DNA from: Ilex aquifolium
Lineage: Eukaryota; Streptophyta; Magnoliopsida; Aquifoliales; Aquifoliaceae
Direction: 5' to 3'
Length of the DNA stretch: 64,000 nt
NCBI GenBank assembly: GCA_951799425.1
Contig: OX637393.1
Coordinates: 40,178,378-40,242,377, forward strand
Part shown: positions 1-11,038 of the stretch, piece by piece
Position numbering within the stretch: the first letter of the stretch is position 1
Layout of the letters: every line of letters begins with the position of its first letter
Position numbers and translations under genes: made by a program
Notes under the pieces: model-generated
What the model saw: only the letters and a program-made list of their open reading frames with translations
Database searches by the model: none
Told to the model about the DNA's origin: nothing

Positions 1-136
1 ATCAAATAATTGTTGAAGGACCATACAAGAATTTTCAAGAATGTGGTGCACCCGTCCGTTCCATTGAGCTATATTGAATTGCAATTATAATTTTTAGTTT
101 TTTTTTGGACATATCAAAACATTTGTTTGATTGTAG

Positions 137-216
137 ATCCATACATTGATGGCTCACCTGATAGTGGAGGTCTAATCAAATATAAGCATCACAATGCAAG
201 ACAAGCACAACCATAA
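137..216 (+). other. possible last coding exon of an upstream host gene
   Basis: A T-rich tract ends in TTGATTGTAG at 127-136, which looks like a 3' splice site. It is followed by 26 open codons ending in TAA at 214-216, with the peptide ending KHHNARQAQP. AT-rich DNA like a 3' untranslated region follows. I do not recognise the peptide. The preceding exon is not clear: an open stretch at 3-71 is compatible but shows no good GT donor. This is only a weak candidate for the 3' end of a gene that starts outside the window. Confidence 0.2.
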
Positions 217-634
217 TAAGTTATATGTTAGATTGGTATTTGCCATTCTTTCCTGTTGCATAGCCTTCATAATAACAAAACTACCATACTTGCAGTCGAT
301 ATGATGCACTCAGAGAGAATAGATGTTTTTATTCAATAATGTATTGATACTTGTATTATATAGTTTTGATCGATGCTGAGTGTTACTATAGAATCCTGTA
401 GTACGTTACACTCTTAAATTAAAATTTGTGAATTTCTTTATTAATTCTTGTCAAATTTCTTAAGCAAATGGTTGCATTATGGGTTGACTTGGCTTCGGCA
501 AAAGTATTCCACTGATAAATCTTGAGTTGGATGAAAGGGTCTAACATTGATTTACCTTAAATAATAGTTCAAGTGCAATAGGAAAAATTAGCTTATCTTC
601 TGTTTGATTGAGTTCAATGTTTACCAGGGCATTG
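217..634. other. AT-rich DNA with no recognised gene
   Basis: No supported open reading frame, repeat family or structural RNA was seen. It may be a 3' untranslated region and intergenic DNA if the exon before it is real. Confidence 0.4.
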
Positions 635-694
635 GTTTCTTTGATAATGCATCATTTTTTCTTCTGTTTATCATGTTATCATTATCAAAGAAAC
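635..694. repeat. 15-bp perfect inverted repeat (hairpin)
   Basis: GTTTCTTTGATAATG at 635-649 is the exact reverse complement of CATTATCAAAGAAAC at 680-694, with a 30-nt AT-rich spacer. A shorter pair, TATCATGTT and AACATGATA, overlaps the right arm. The structure lies a few bases before the point where the copia gag similarity begins, so it may mark the truncation junction. Confidence 0.8.
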
Positions 695-710
695 ATGATA
701 AGCTTACACA

Positions 711-1583
711 GCACCGCAAGATGAAGCTTCCTTAAGTCAAGCCCAAAAGGAAGTCTTGCAAGCTACAAAGAAGAAGGATCAAAAGGCTCTTTCACTCATC
801 CATCAATGCTTGGATGATGCTATGTTACAGAAGGTTGTTAGTGCAACCACATCCAAGCAAACATGGGATGTTCTGAAAACAGCTCATAGTGGAGTGGAAA
901 AAGTCAAGGAAGTTCGCCTCCAAACTCTACGAGGTGAATTTGAGGCTTTACGTATGAAAGAATCCGAATTAGTTTCAGATTATTTCACAAGAATCTTGGT
1001 GGTTGTGAATAATTTGAGAACTTATGGTGATGATCACTATGATGATACCCCGGTGATAGAAAAAAATCCTCCGTTCATTGGACCCCAAGTTTGACTACAT
1101 TGTTGTAGTCATTGAAGAGTCTAAAGATTTAGACACAATGACGATTGACGAACTCATGAGATTGTTGTTAGCCCATGAAGAACGGCTAGGCAAGAAGAAG
1201 CAAGAGTTATTGGAACAAGTGCTATAAACCAAGCTTTCTTTCAAAGAAAAAGAAGGTAAGATGGAAGTCAAAGAGGTAGAGGGCGAGAACGTGGAGGTGG
1301 AGGTCGTGGTGGACGTGGTCGAGATAGAGTAGAAAAATTTGGTCAAAATGTGTCCAACAAAGAAGAAAGAGGCCAAAAATCACATCGTGGAAGAGGCAAT
1401 AATTCAAAGTCATACGGAGGGAGGTATGACAAATCTCATATTCAATGTTATAATTGTCATCGATATGTCCATTTTGCTTCCGAGTGTAGAAATAATTTTG
1501 TGGAAGAAAGAACACACTTTGTTGAAGAGGTAGAGCCGGCCTTGTTGTTGACATACAAAGAAGAGCAAAAAAGGAGACAAGAA
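711..1583 (+). pseudogene. copia gag remnant with zinc knuckle
   Basis: From 711 the frame reads a copia gag core: KKDQKALSLIHQCLDD, then TSKQTWDVL, then LQTLRGEFEALRMKESE. This matches the UBN2/gag-polypeptide family, whose product packages element RNA into cytoplasmic particles. The frame fails near 1080-1094 and similarity continues in other frames. A nucleocapsid zinc knuckle of C-x2-C-x4-H-x4-C spacing (CYNCHRYVHFASEC) lies at about 1446-1487, after a Gly/Arg-rich basic stretch. The usual Gly before His is Val here. The N-terminal part of gag is missing. The remnant is non-functional. Confidence 0.85.
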
Positions 1584-1584
1584 C

Positions 1585-1902
1585 GTGTGGTACCTTGACT
1601 CCGGTGCTAGTAATCATTTGTGTGAAAATAAAGAGATGTTTGTGGAGCTTGATGAATTGGTAAGTGGAAAAGTCACTTTTGGAGATTCTTCTCAAATTCC
1701 AGTAATGAGAAGAGGTAATATTTTGATTCGTTTGAAAGATGGAAGGCACCAAGTTATTTCTAATATTTTTTATGTGCCAAACATGAAAAATAATATTTTG
1801 AACTTGGGACAACTCCGAGAGAAAGGTTATGATATTTGCATGAAAAATCATAATCTTTCAATAAGAGATGAAATAGGAATTTGGTTGCTAAAGTGCCGAT
1901 GA
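1585..1902 (+). pseudogene. copia aspartic protease remnant
   Basis: The open stretch begins [18 protein letters not shown], which holds the retroviral-type aspartic protease active-site triad D-S-G. It continues through [16 protein letters not shown], the usual copia protease C-terminal block. This protease would cut the gag-pol polyprotein. The frame stops at 1900-1902, where an intact element would read on into the GAG-pre-integrase domain, so the polyprotein is interrupted here. Confidence 0.85.
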
Positions 1903-1984
1903 CAAGAAATAAAATGTTTTTGTTAAATATTCAAAATGATGTGGCAAAATACTTGAAAGCATGTGTTAAAGATTCTTCTTGGTT

Positions 1985-2858
1985 ATGACACTTGAGATTT
2001 GGACACTTGAATTTTGGAGGACTAACCTTGTTGTCTAGAAAGTAGATGGTGAAAGGATTGTCTTCTATCAACCACCCGGATAAACTTTGTGAGGGATGTC
2101 TAATTGGAAAGCAAGCTAGAAAAGAGCTTTCCCAAATAATTCATTTCAAGAGCAACCAAACCACTTCAATTTATTCACTCGGATGTTTGCGGCCCTATAG
2201 ACCCACCATCATTTGGTAAGAACCGCTATTTTCTTCTCTTTATTGATGATTTTAGCCGAAAAACGTGGATTTATTTTCTAAAACAAAAATCGGAGATGTT
2301 TGGTGTTTTCAAAAGGTTTAAGGCTTTGATTGAAAAATAAAGTGGGTATGAAGTTAAGGCAATTAGATCCGATAGAGGAGGTGAATTCACATCAAATGAA
2401 TTCAATTTTTTTTGTGAAAAAATGGAATTCACCATCCTCTAACGGTTCTAAGATTACCACAATAAAATGGTGTTGCCGAAAGGAAGAACCGAACCATTCT
2501 TGACATGGCTTGGAGTATGTTGAAGAGTAAAAAAATGCCAAAGGAGTTTTGGGCGGAAGCTATTGATTGTGCCATCTACTTATTAAATCAGTGTCCCACT
2601 AGAAGTGTTCAAGACAAAACACCACAAGAAGCATGGGGAGGAATCAAACCAAATGTTTCTCATTTGCGGGTCTTTGGAAGTGTATGCTATGCACATGTGC
2701 CGGATGAGAAACAGACCAAACTAGATGACAAGAGTGAAAAGTTTGTCTTCATTCGCTATGATTCAAGAAGCAAATGTTACAAGCTTTACAACCCAAGCAA
2801 TGGCAAGATAATCATTAGTAGAGATGTTGACTTTGATGAAGAAGATGAATGGGATTAG
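1985..2858 (+). pseudogene. copia integrase remnant
   Basis: A GAG-pre-integrase zinc-binding region (HLRFGHLNFGGL, then CEGCLIGKQ) is followed by the catalytic core. The first Asp lies in HSDVCGP, the second in IRSDRGGEFTS near 2366-2400, and the Glu in the [13 protein letters not shown] block near 2468-2495. The blocks sit in different frames, and stops occur at about 1986, 2043 and 2338. Two of these are explained by TGG to TGA and CAG to TAG changes. The stretch 2505-2858 is open and covers the integrase C-terminal part ([29 protein letters not shown]). The enzyme cannot be made whole. Confidence 0.82.
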
Positions 2859-3107
2859 AACACTCCACAAAAAGACTATGATTTTTTTCCATTCTTTGAA
2901 GAAGAGGAGGAGCCCAATGAGATCATGGAGCTGCCCATTTATTCTCCTCCACCATCACCACCATCACCCACCAATGTGCAAGCATCTCCATCATCATCCG
3001 AAGCAAGTTCAAGTGAAAGGCCACCTCGCATGAGGAGTCTTTGAGATATTTATGAAAAAACCGAAGAAGTGACTCAAAGATTTAGTGATCTAACACTATT
3101 TTTTCTA

Positions 3108-4651
3108 TTTGCCGATTGTGATCCCATAGGTTATGCGGAACAAGACAAGAAGTGGAGGAGTGTCATGAATGAAGAAATTGAAGCTATTGAAAAAAATAGA
3201 ACATGAGAACTTGTCACACTCCCTAGAGGACAAAAGGCCATTGGAGTGAAGTGGGTGTACAAGACAAAGAAAAATATCAAAGGTGAAGTGGAGAGGTACA
3301 AAGCAAGGTTGGTTGCAAAAGGCTATAGTCAAAGACCGGGTATTGTCTATGATGAGGTATTTGCACCCGTTGCTCGGTTGGAAACAATTAGATTGATTAT
3401 TTCTTTAGCCGCTCTAAATGATTGGAAAATTCATCAAATGGATGTAAAATCTATTTTTTTCAATGGCTTTCTTGATGAAGAGGTGTATGTTGAACAACCC
3501 TTGGGTTATGTTGTGAAAGTGTAAGGAGAGAAAGTCTTGAAATTAAAAAAGGCTTTGTATGGTTTGAAGCAAGCGCCAAGGGCTTGGAATAGTAGACTTG
3601 ACAAGTACTTTCAAGCAAACAATTTCACCAAATGTGCCCATGAACATGCTTTTTATGCAAATGTGAATGATAATGGTGATATACTCTATGCTTCTTTGTA
3701 TGTGGATGACTTGATCTTCACAGGAAATTGTCCAAGAATGTTTGAAGATTTCAAGAGAGCAATGACTAAAGAATTTGAGATGACCGACATTGGGCTTATG
3801 TCATACTACCTTGGCATTGAAGTGAAGCAAATGAAGGAAGGTATTTTCATGTCTGAAGAAGGTTATGCTAAAGCAATTTTGGCAAAATTCAAGATGCAAG
3901 ATTGTAAGCCGGTATGCACACCCGTTGAATGTGGTGTAAAATTGTCATAATATGAAGATGGAGAGCATGTGGATTCCACCCATTTCAAGAGCCTAGTGGG
4001 AAGCTTGAGGTACTTAACATGCACAAGGCCGGATATTCTTTTTGGTGTTGGTCTTGTAAGTCGCTATATGGAGCTCCTACCATGACCCATTTGAAGGTGG
4101 CGAAAAGAATTCTTAGATACATCAAAGGTACACTTGATTATGGATTGTTATATTCTTGTTCTAACAATTCCAAGCTTGCGGGTTATTGTGATAGTGATTG
4201 GGCCGGAGATATGGATGATAGAAAAAGTACTACCGGGTATCTTTTCTTTATGGGAGATACCGCATTTGCTTGGAGTTCAAAGAAGCAACCCATTGTGAAT
4301 CTTTCGACTTGTGAAGCCAAGTATGTGGCGGCTACATCATGTGTTTGTCAAGCCATTTGGTTTAGAAATTTGTTGAAAGAGTTTCATTTGCCTCAAGAAG
4401 AATCGACAGAGATCTTCATTGACAACAAATTGGCACTAGCGTTGGCAAAGAATCCGGTGTTTCATGATCGTAATAAGTATATTGACACAAGGTTCCATTT
4501 CATTAGAGAGTATATGACCAAGAAAGAGGTGGAGCTCAAGTTTGTGAAGTCTCAAGATCAAATTGCCGATATTTTGACTAAGTCCCTCAAAGAGGATGTC
4601 TCTTACAAATTGAGAAGTTTGATTGGAGTTGAGAAGAAAAATCATGTTTAA
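3108..4651 (+). pseudogene. copia reverse transcriptase and RNase H remnant
   Basis: The reverse transcriptase shows [20 protein letters not shown], the first catalytic Asp in [22 protein letters not shown], and the YVDD catalytic motif (SLYVDDLIF near 3697). RNase H shows GYCDSDWAGD, RKSTTGYLF, LSTCEAKYVAA and IADILTKSL, ending at TAA 4649-4651. Stops interrupt it at about 3522 and 3948, and a frame change occurs near 4010-4020. All catalytic motifs are still readable, so decay is moderate. The gene ends 8 bp before the 3' LTR, as usual for copia. Confidence 0.88.
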
Positions 4652-4658
4652 GGGAGGG

Positions 4659-5000
4659 TGTTGGAAAAATAATAATAGACATGACTGTTCATGTTCTAGG
4701 AGTTATTTTTATGCATTTAATTTTTTATATTAGTGGGTCATCAATTTGGTATTAGTGGGGGACAAAGTAATTGTGGTATTTTAATTCTCCAAGTAATGGA
4801 GGAGTGGAGTCTTTATTATTTTTATTATTGCATTATGTAGTGGGGTTATTTTGTATGTCATGTGTTATATATGAGAGTCTATATGTATCCAATGTAATAC
4901 ATCCATTTGAATATGAGTGAATAGAAAGAGTTATTCCTATCTTCAATAGTCTCTTCTATTATTTTTTTGTGAGTGTGTGATAGTCCTCTAGATTCCAACA
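4659..5000 (+). repeat. copia 3' LTR, 342 bp
   Basis: It begins TGTTGGAA and ends TTCCAACA, an 8-bp perfect terminal inversion with the canonical TG...CA ends. It follows the polypurine tract directly. A TATATATGAG stretch near 4866 is a likely TATA region. The partner 5' LTR is absent, so the target duplication cannot be checked. The paralogous site near 60365-60372 suggests AATTT or TTTGG as the target. Confidence 0.9.
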
Positions 5001-5087
5001 TTTGGTGAGTCTAAGAACTCGTTTGACTTTTGAACCTAGTTTTTTAATCCGTCCTGTTGTTATATTTTTCGCTGCAATTTGTGTTAT
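5001..5087. repeat. left fragment of segmental duplication copy A
   Basis: This stretch matches 60368-60454 closely (GGTGAGTCTAAGAACTCG and onward). It continues at 7244 after the solo LTR. It belongs to the 3' flank of the LecRK-A pseudogene. Confidence 0.88.
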
Positions 5088-5608
5088 TGTAACACCCCGC
5101 ATTTTCTTTTATATATGTATATAGATATATAGTAAATAATTGTTGTAAAAATATGGATATGTGTAATGATGTAAGAATGAACTATATAGATTGTAATAGT
5201 AAGAGAAATGCTAGAGATGCATATTGATTGGGAAGTTTGAGTTTCAAATACGTTTAAACTTGGAAAGGGTGATTAGATGAATTTCTAAATATTGTTAGGA
5301 CAAAATAAGGTGTCCATTGAATCCGGAAGGTCGAACAACCTTGGGAGAGGTAATATGAGGTGTATTGGAAGTTATGAAGTATTTTGGAGTAAAGACACAT
5401 TTAGAGAGAGTTGGGTAAAAAAAAATGAATCTTGGAAACTGCTTAGTATTTTGGCCATAACTTTTTATCCTTATGTTCAATTGATCTGAAAATTTTACAG
5501 TAGATAAGAGACATCTAGGGCTACAAAAGGGTATCTCATGAAAATTTTCCAAATTAATCTCTAAATAGGCCAAAACTTCACTAGAAGTTTCAGCAAAAAC
5601 AGGAATTC

Positions 5609-5740
5609 CGTTCGAACGAAGAAATGACGTTCGAACGTGAATAACGTTCGAACGTAAGTGCGTTCCAGTACTCTTTGTCTGATGGAAAAACAAAAGTACT
5701 GGGAGTGACGAACGTTCGAACGCCAATGACGTTCGAACGT
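5609..5740. promoter_or_regulatory. five copies of the palindrome CGTTCGAACG upstream of a TATA box
   Basis: CGTTCGAACG occurs at 5609, 5628, 5645, 5713 and 5730. Three of these extend to the 12-bp palindrome ACGTTCGAACGT. They lie in the likely U3 region, and the last ends 52 nt before TATAAATA at 5793. Each could bind a dimeric factor or form a short hairpin. The function is inferred only. Confidence 0.75.
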
Positions 5741-5792
5741 GACTTACGAACTCTGGGTTGCAGAATCGCGCACAAGAGGCCAATTTTCACAC

Positions 5793-5800
5793 TATAAATA
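5793..5800 (+). promoter_or_regulatory. TATA box of the solo LTR
   Basis: TATAAATA, followed by TTAAGGA and a purine-rich leader with an AAACCCTAGAAAG motif near 5838. The same arrangement occurs at 9057 and 43645 in element 1. Confidence 0.6.
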
Positions 5801-6421
5801 CTTAAGGACACCTCCATTAGTCCCATTTCAACATTTCAAACCCTAGAAAGACTTAGAGAGGAGGAAAGAAGGGGAAAACACAAGATCAAAGGAGGATTTG
5901 CACCTTGAAGAAGATCAAAACTTCAAGTTTTCAAAAACACCTAGGAAGAAGAAAGGTAGGGGTTTTCTTCCATTCACTTACATTGAGGCTAGGGTTATTA
6001 TATATGTATGTTTTCACTCTCATTCTTATATATATGGTATGACATACTTGATTCTTGACATCCTTGCAAAGATTATCATGTTTTAAACAAATCTATGGTG
6101 GAATAACCATTAAATCCTTTTTTCTCATCTTCAAACCCTAGGTTTCACGAGCAAGGGGTTTTCCTTTTGATTTCTCCTATGTTCTTGATTTCAAAACTTT
6201 AGTTTTTCATATTGAACAACAAAAGGGTATTTATGATGATCTCTTGTACATTTTCTTATATTACTCTTTGTACCACAACTTATGAGAATTGGGAATTTTT
6301 CTTGGAAATTGCTTATAAATTGGGGACTTGTGTAATTGTTGGTTATGTGAGATATTTGTTGGTATATTATCTCTTGCGTGGTTGTACGATACGAACATGG
6401 ATTGCTATTGACCGGGTATCA

Positions 6422-6529
6422 TGTAGTGGGTAGACGTCTTTATATGCCACGCGGGTATGAACTTTTCCTATCACATGGAGTGGGTAGACGCCTTTGTACG
6501 CCATGTGGGTATGAACTTTTCCTATCACT
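6422..6529. repeat. 54-bp tandem repeat, two units, inside the solo LTR
   Basis: Units start at 6422 and 6476 and share AGTGGGTAGACG and GGGTATGAACTTTTCCTATC. Related single copies of this box occur in the LTRs of elements 2 and 4 (for example near 11379 and 31870). Confidence 0.75.
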
Positions 6530-7243
6530 AATGATCATGGATTAGTAACGTGGGTTGTGTCGGACATACAGTGTGGGTTATCGTGCATTGTACCAGAAAT
6601 GGTTTCGACAAGAGTTTCGGGAAGTATGGGATTCCACGAGAACTTGTTGGAAACGGTTTATGGTAGAATGGATTATCAATGGTATATTTTGTTTATTTAT
6701 CCATTTCAATTACTGTTGCTATCTAAACTTGAGATCTGTTTAAATGTCCTCGTTTTACTTCAAATGTTATATATGTTATTTGTGAAATAAGACCGACTGT
6801 TTTATATACTTTTCTAAACCTTGTTTGGGTTTGGGAGGATTTTTCTACAGAGCTTCGTGCTCACCCCCTACAGTTGAACATTTTTCAGATTTGGTGCCAG
6901 AGGATGAGCTCGGTGCTAATGAGCCAGGCCAGGGAGAGGCTTCACTAGAGGGATACTTGGATCCCGAGTGGGACATCTAGAGATGTCGCTTACTTTTGTT
7001 CTAGACTAGGATATTCATTTTGAACCTTGTGAAGTCTAGTTTTCTTTTGTTATTTTCGCTGCGCTACATTAGTTGATTTTTGAAATTTAAAGGCCAAAGA
7101 TGGCATATTCTTTTGGGATAATGATGTAAATGTTATGAAGGATTTTTATGACGTCTTATTTATGAATGGTTTATTTTAGTGCTCTCATGATGTAAATGGT
7201 TTTAGAATGTAATGCCGCCCAGGGTGGTATTTGGGACGTTACA

Positions 7244-7949
7244 GCTATTCTTTGTGTTTGGTGCGATCTTATCTGAGTTAGAGTTTTGAAATTTGAGAGT
7301 TGTGCTGAAGTTAGGTTTTGAAATTTGGGTTTTTTTTTTCCTTGTGGTGTTCTTGGATGTAGAGTCGCTAGATTCAAGCATCTATGACAAGAAACCCTGG
7401 GCCTGAACATAATCTAAATGAAGCATTGACCAACACAATACTAGTTGGAAGAAAGATGATACTTTGCACTGGAGGAGGGTTTATCCGTGTAAAAGAAATA
7501 GCTTTTCAACACTGAAATCTATTGTTGACGGAGAAAACAAGCTCAAATACAAGTAATGGGAAAAATTGAAAACCCCTTCAAGGATCAATGTCATGGCATT
7601 AGAAGAAATTATTCAAGTGGATTCCTTCCAATCTACTTCTGTAATGACCTCATTCATATAAATACAACTTCTATTTGATATAATTATTTGTGCAAGTAGT
7701 TTACGATTAAAAAGCAACTGTCTCTTGTACAGATCATGAATTAATCTACTATAACAATTGAATATCCTCCTTTCGCAAATTATTGCATATAATATGGAAA
7801 CGATTCCAAATTATAATAATTTAAAACTACAATGTCTCAACAAAAACAATCACAAAACATGAGGAGTTGATACCGAAATATACGTAATTATTTGTCAAAA
7901 TACAATAAAAACCCTCCAAAATATTTTAGCAATCAAACTTATTCCACTT
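7244..7949. repeat. segmental duplication copy A, 3' flank of LecRK-A
   Basis: Matches 60450-61483 downstream of the intact LecRK-B. Copy A has one unit of a segment that is tandemly doubled in copy B (60691-61396). No gene is seen here other than the end of the LecRK pseudogene. Confidence 0.85.
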
Positions 7950-8459
7950 TTAACGTCCTACGCTAAGGAGTGATTCAGTATCATACATCGCATTAGTAGA
8001 AACACATGATGAAGGGAATGTCATTGCAAATGCATTTGAAACTTCGTTCCCAAACAATGCAGCCATGCCAGCATCTGCAATATCCATAAATACTTCAGGC
8101 AAGATAACTTCCCCATCCAAATACTGCATCACTTGCCTCATGCCAAGCCTAGTCAGCGGATTATAGTGCGAACAAAGCAGACCTAGCTTCAAAACCAACT
8201 CTATTTCATCTACCACAAAATCACCTTCCAATCTCGGATCAGTTGCCTCAAGAATTGCTCCTTCTTTCAATTTCTTCAAAACCCACTGAACCAAAATCAT
8301 ATCATCAATCAATCCCTGTACCTTTAAAGGTTTTTGTCCGCAAGCATCTTCGAGCATAAATGCCCCGAAAGCAAAGACATTTGTGTTAGTACTTGCCTTG
8401 CCAATTCTAACAAGCTCTGGTGCAATATATCCATAAGTTCCAACCACGTGGGTTGTTTT
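7950..8459 (-). pseudogene. LecRK-A pseudogene, 3' part (kinase C-lobe and tail)
   Basis: This is the C-terminal third of an L-type lectin receptor kinase, from the end of the activation segment (GTYGYIAPELVR) through kinase subdomains IX-XI to the tail TESLLSVGR and the stop at 7950-7952. It aligns end to end with residues from about 511 of the intact paralogue at 61484-63520. The conserved Asp of subdomain IX (TDVFAFG in the paralogue) is Asn here. The rest of the gene resumes at 45246, after a 36,786-bp retrotransposon stack. The break falls in the codon matching Lys510 of the paralogue, in the activation loop, and is flanked by GTTTT and ATTTT. The gene cannot give a working kinase. Confidence 0.93.
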
Positions 8460-10286
8460 TGTAAGTCCCTGTGTTAAAATTAAAGATGGATAGTATTATC
8501 ATAAGAGTTCTCCTAGGATGAATAAAAGGATTGTAGAAACCTCGAATCATTGTTAAAAGATTGATCATGAAGTTTGAGTGTCGGACGAATTGACTTTCAG
8601 GTCAAACTTAGTTTCAGAAATGTGTAAATTTGAGAAGGGTGATTAGGTAAATTTCTAAATATTTTTAGGTCAAAATAATGCTTCCATTGATTCCAGAAGG
8701 TCGAGAACCTTGGGATAGGTAATATGAGTGTATTAGAAGTTTAGAAGTATTCTAGAGTTAAAACCTATTTTGGAGAGGATTTGGGTAGAAAGGAATTTGA
8801 TATTACCTTAGTATTTTAGCAATAACTTTTTAATCTGAACTCCGATTGATCTGATTTTAACAATGATTCGGCTTTTTAACAAGGGTACAAAAGTGTATTT
8901 CACGAAAATTTCTTGAATCGGCTTCTAAATAGATCAAAATTAATCTGGAAGTCGGGGGTATACTGTCAGACGTGTCCAGACGGGAGAAACACGCGTCCGG
9001 ACGCACTGGGCAAAAGTTGGACGATTTGTGTTGAGATTTTTCTCCACTTTTTGTATTATAAATACCTAAGGAACGAACTTTAGACCTAGGTTTAGCAATT
9101 GTTGATCCAAGAAAACCCTAGAAAGCTTGAGAGGAAGAAAGAGAAGAGACACGGGGAGGATTCTCGCTTCGGGATTGATTCAAACACAATAAGAGTATCT
9201 TCAAACATCGGATTAAAGGTAGGGGATTCTTCTTGAGTTCTTTCATTGAGACTTAGGGTATTATCTATGTATGTTTTCAATCTTCTTGATAATTATATGA
9301 TAAATATGTAAGAGTTCTTGGTTTCTTTATCATTGGAACATGGTCTTGAACAAAATACATGTTTGGGTTCAAGGAATACTTGTTCTTGAATTTCTAAAAC
9401 CCTAGTTTTTCCAAAATACCCGTTTTATTGTGAAAGATACATGGATTCTTGATTTCTAAAGTCCTATTCTTGATTAAATCATGTTTTCATTTAATACTTG
9501 TTCTTGTTCCAACAAATTATGATTTTTGGCAAAAACCTAGAATTTTGATATCGAAATTGAGAATATTTTCTTGAGATGATCTCTTACATATTTTAATTCC
9601 TTATTACTGTGGTATATTGAGAATTGTGAAATTTTTATACTTGAATTGTTAATGAAAATTGTGATTGGTTAAGATTGTGGTTGTTGAGAAAGTTGTTGTT
9701 TCATCTCTTGTATGGCTTGTTGTGATGAACTTGAATTTCTTTCGAGAGATGCCGTAGAGTGTTAGAGGTTAGTCTATCCCAGTGGGGGTGAGATGGTTGC
9801 CTAACACTTGTAGTGGATTGTTGTTTGTGAGAGCAACCACTATTGTTCACGTAAGTTCGAGGCTGAGGGATAATATACATTTCCTGGGAAGGATTCGTCA
9901 ATGCCGTGGGAGACGGTATACGCCCTTCTTAAAGTGGTTTGTGATTTGGCCCTGCGGGGAATGATTGAGATTGTGTGGTTGTGATGGGTGAACGAGGTAG
10001 AATCGTTGTGTAGATTCCTGAAAAGCAACCAACATACATGACAATGGGGATGAATCAACATACATGAGAATATGAAATGATGTTACTGAGTTATTTATTG
10101 ATTACTTTAATTTCTTGTAAGTTTATTCCTACTATTGATTTACTATATTCCGTACACTTGAGATCATTACAACTATCATGGTTTTATTCTCAAAATCTAT
10201 ATATGCTATTTTTCAAAAGAGACTTGCCATCTTTTATTTGTTTCAAAACCTTGTTGGGATTTGAGAGGGATTTCTTACGGGCTTTT
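8460..10286 (+). repeat. element 1 5' LTR, first part
   Basis: Aligns with 43045-44874 of the 3' LTR. It is interrupted after GGGCTTTT by the composite element starting at 10287 and resumes at 38793. Confidence 0.92.
8993..9064 (+). promoter_or_regulatory. palindrome GCGTCCGGACGC and TATA box in element 1 LTR
   Basis: The perfect 12-bp palindrome is at 8993-9004 and TATAAATA at 9057-9064, with 52 nt between. The 3' LTR has the same pair at 43581-43592 and 43645-43652, again 52 nt apart. A degenerate half-copy (GTGTCCAGACGG) lies just upstream. The layout equals that of the solo LTR at 5729-5800. Confidence 0.7.
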
Positions 10287-11007
10287 TGTAAACCCCCACA
10301 CTCTTATCTTTATATAGCAAGTAATTATTTTTGAAAATACTAACATAGGTGATGAGGTATGCATGAACCCTATAAGTTGTAATAGTAGGAATAAATACTA
10401 GGGATGCAAATGGATTGTGAAATGTAATTTTTGGAGGTGTTTAAGGTTGATAAGGGTAACTAAGCAAAAATATTAAATTTTTTTTAGATCAAAATAATAT
10501 TATCATTGAACATGGGAGATCTGAAAAAAAAAAAAATATATATATATATATATATATTGAAATAGCCGTTTAACACATCTAGCGGTTCGGAGGAATAAAA
10601 TAGTAATTTTAGTGTTTCGAGTGTAAATTTATTTTAGTTTTGAGATAAATCATAAAAATAAATGTTTTTAGGTTAAAATAGCATTAAAAATGAATCCGGA
10701 ACGTCGAAAAACCTTAGGGTAGTCATATGGATCAAATTGGAGATTTTTAGTGGCAAAACTGTAATTTTGGAGAACACCCAAACAGCCTGTAAACAGTAAA
10801 ATCGGGATTTGGCTGATCTTATAACACCATTTCATCCCATTTTCCCTCATTTCTTTCACTCCACTCTCACCCCACACCTCTTGGCACCTTAGAGGAAGAT
10901 TAAGGGAGGAAGAAAATGGAAGAAGGAGGTCACTAGAGCTTGGGTTCTTATTTGAATTTTGATTCAAGGTAGGGGTTTTCTTCCATTCTTGTTCATTGAT
11001 GTTAGGG

Positions 11008-11038
<31 letters not shown>

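Larger units (their letters stand above)
702..5000 (+). mobile_element. 5'-truncated Ty1/copia retrotransposon
   Basis: The domains run gag, zinc knuckle, protease, integrase, reverse transcriptase, RNase H. Integrase before reverse transcriptase is the copia order. A purine tract AAGGGAGGG at 4650-4658 leads into a 342-bp 3' LTR. No 5' LTR, primer site or gag N-terminus is present: gag similarity starts abruptly near 702-711. The coding region is broken by several stops and frameshifts, so the copy is dead. The sequence right of the LTR (from 5001) matches 60368 onward, which shows the element sat at the edge of the LecRK segmental duplication. Lineage within copia was not determined. Confidence 0.92.
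5088..7243 (+). mobile_element. solo LTR of a Ty3/gypsy chromovirus-like element, 2,156 bp
   Basis: It starts TGTAACACCCCG and ends GGGACGTTACA. The 5-bp target duplication is GTTAT (5083-5087) and GCTAT (7244-7248), with one mismatch. The paralogous locus has the uninterrupted site at 60450-60454, which proves an insertion. No primer site, coding region or second LTR is present, so this is a solo LTR left by recombination between two LTRs. Its 3' part (GTGCTCTCATGATGTAAATG, then GGGACGTTACA) resembles the LTRs of elements 1, 2 and 4, so it belongs to the same broad group. Confidence 0.88.
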
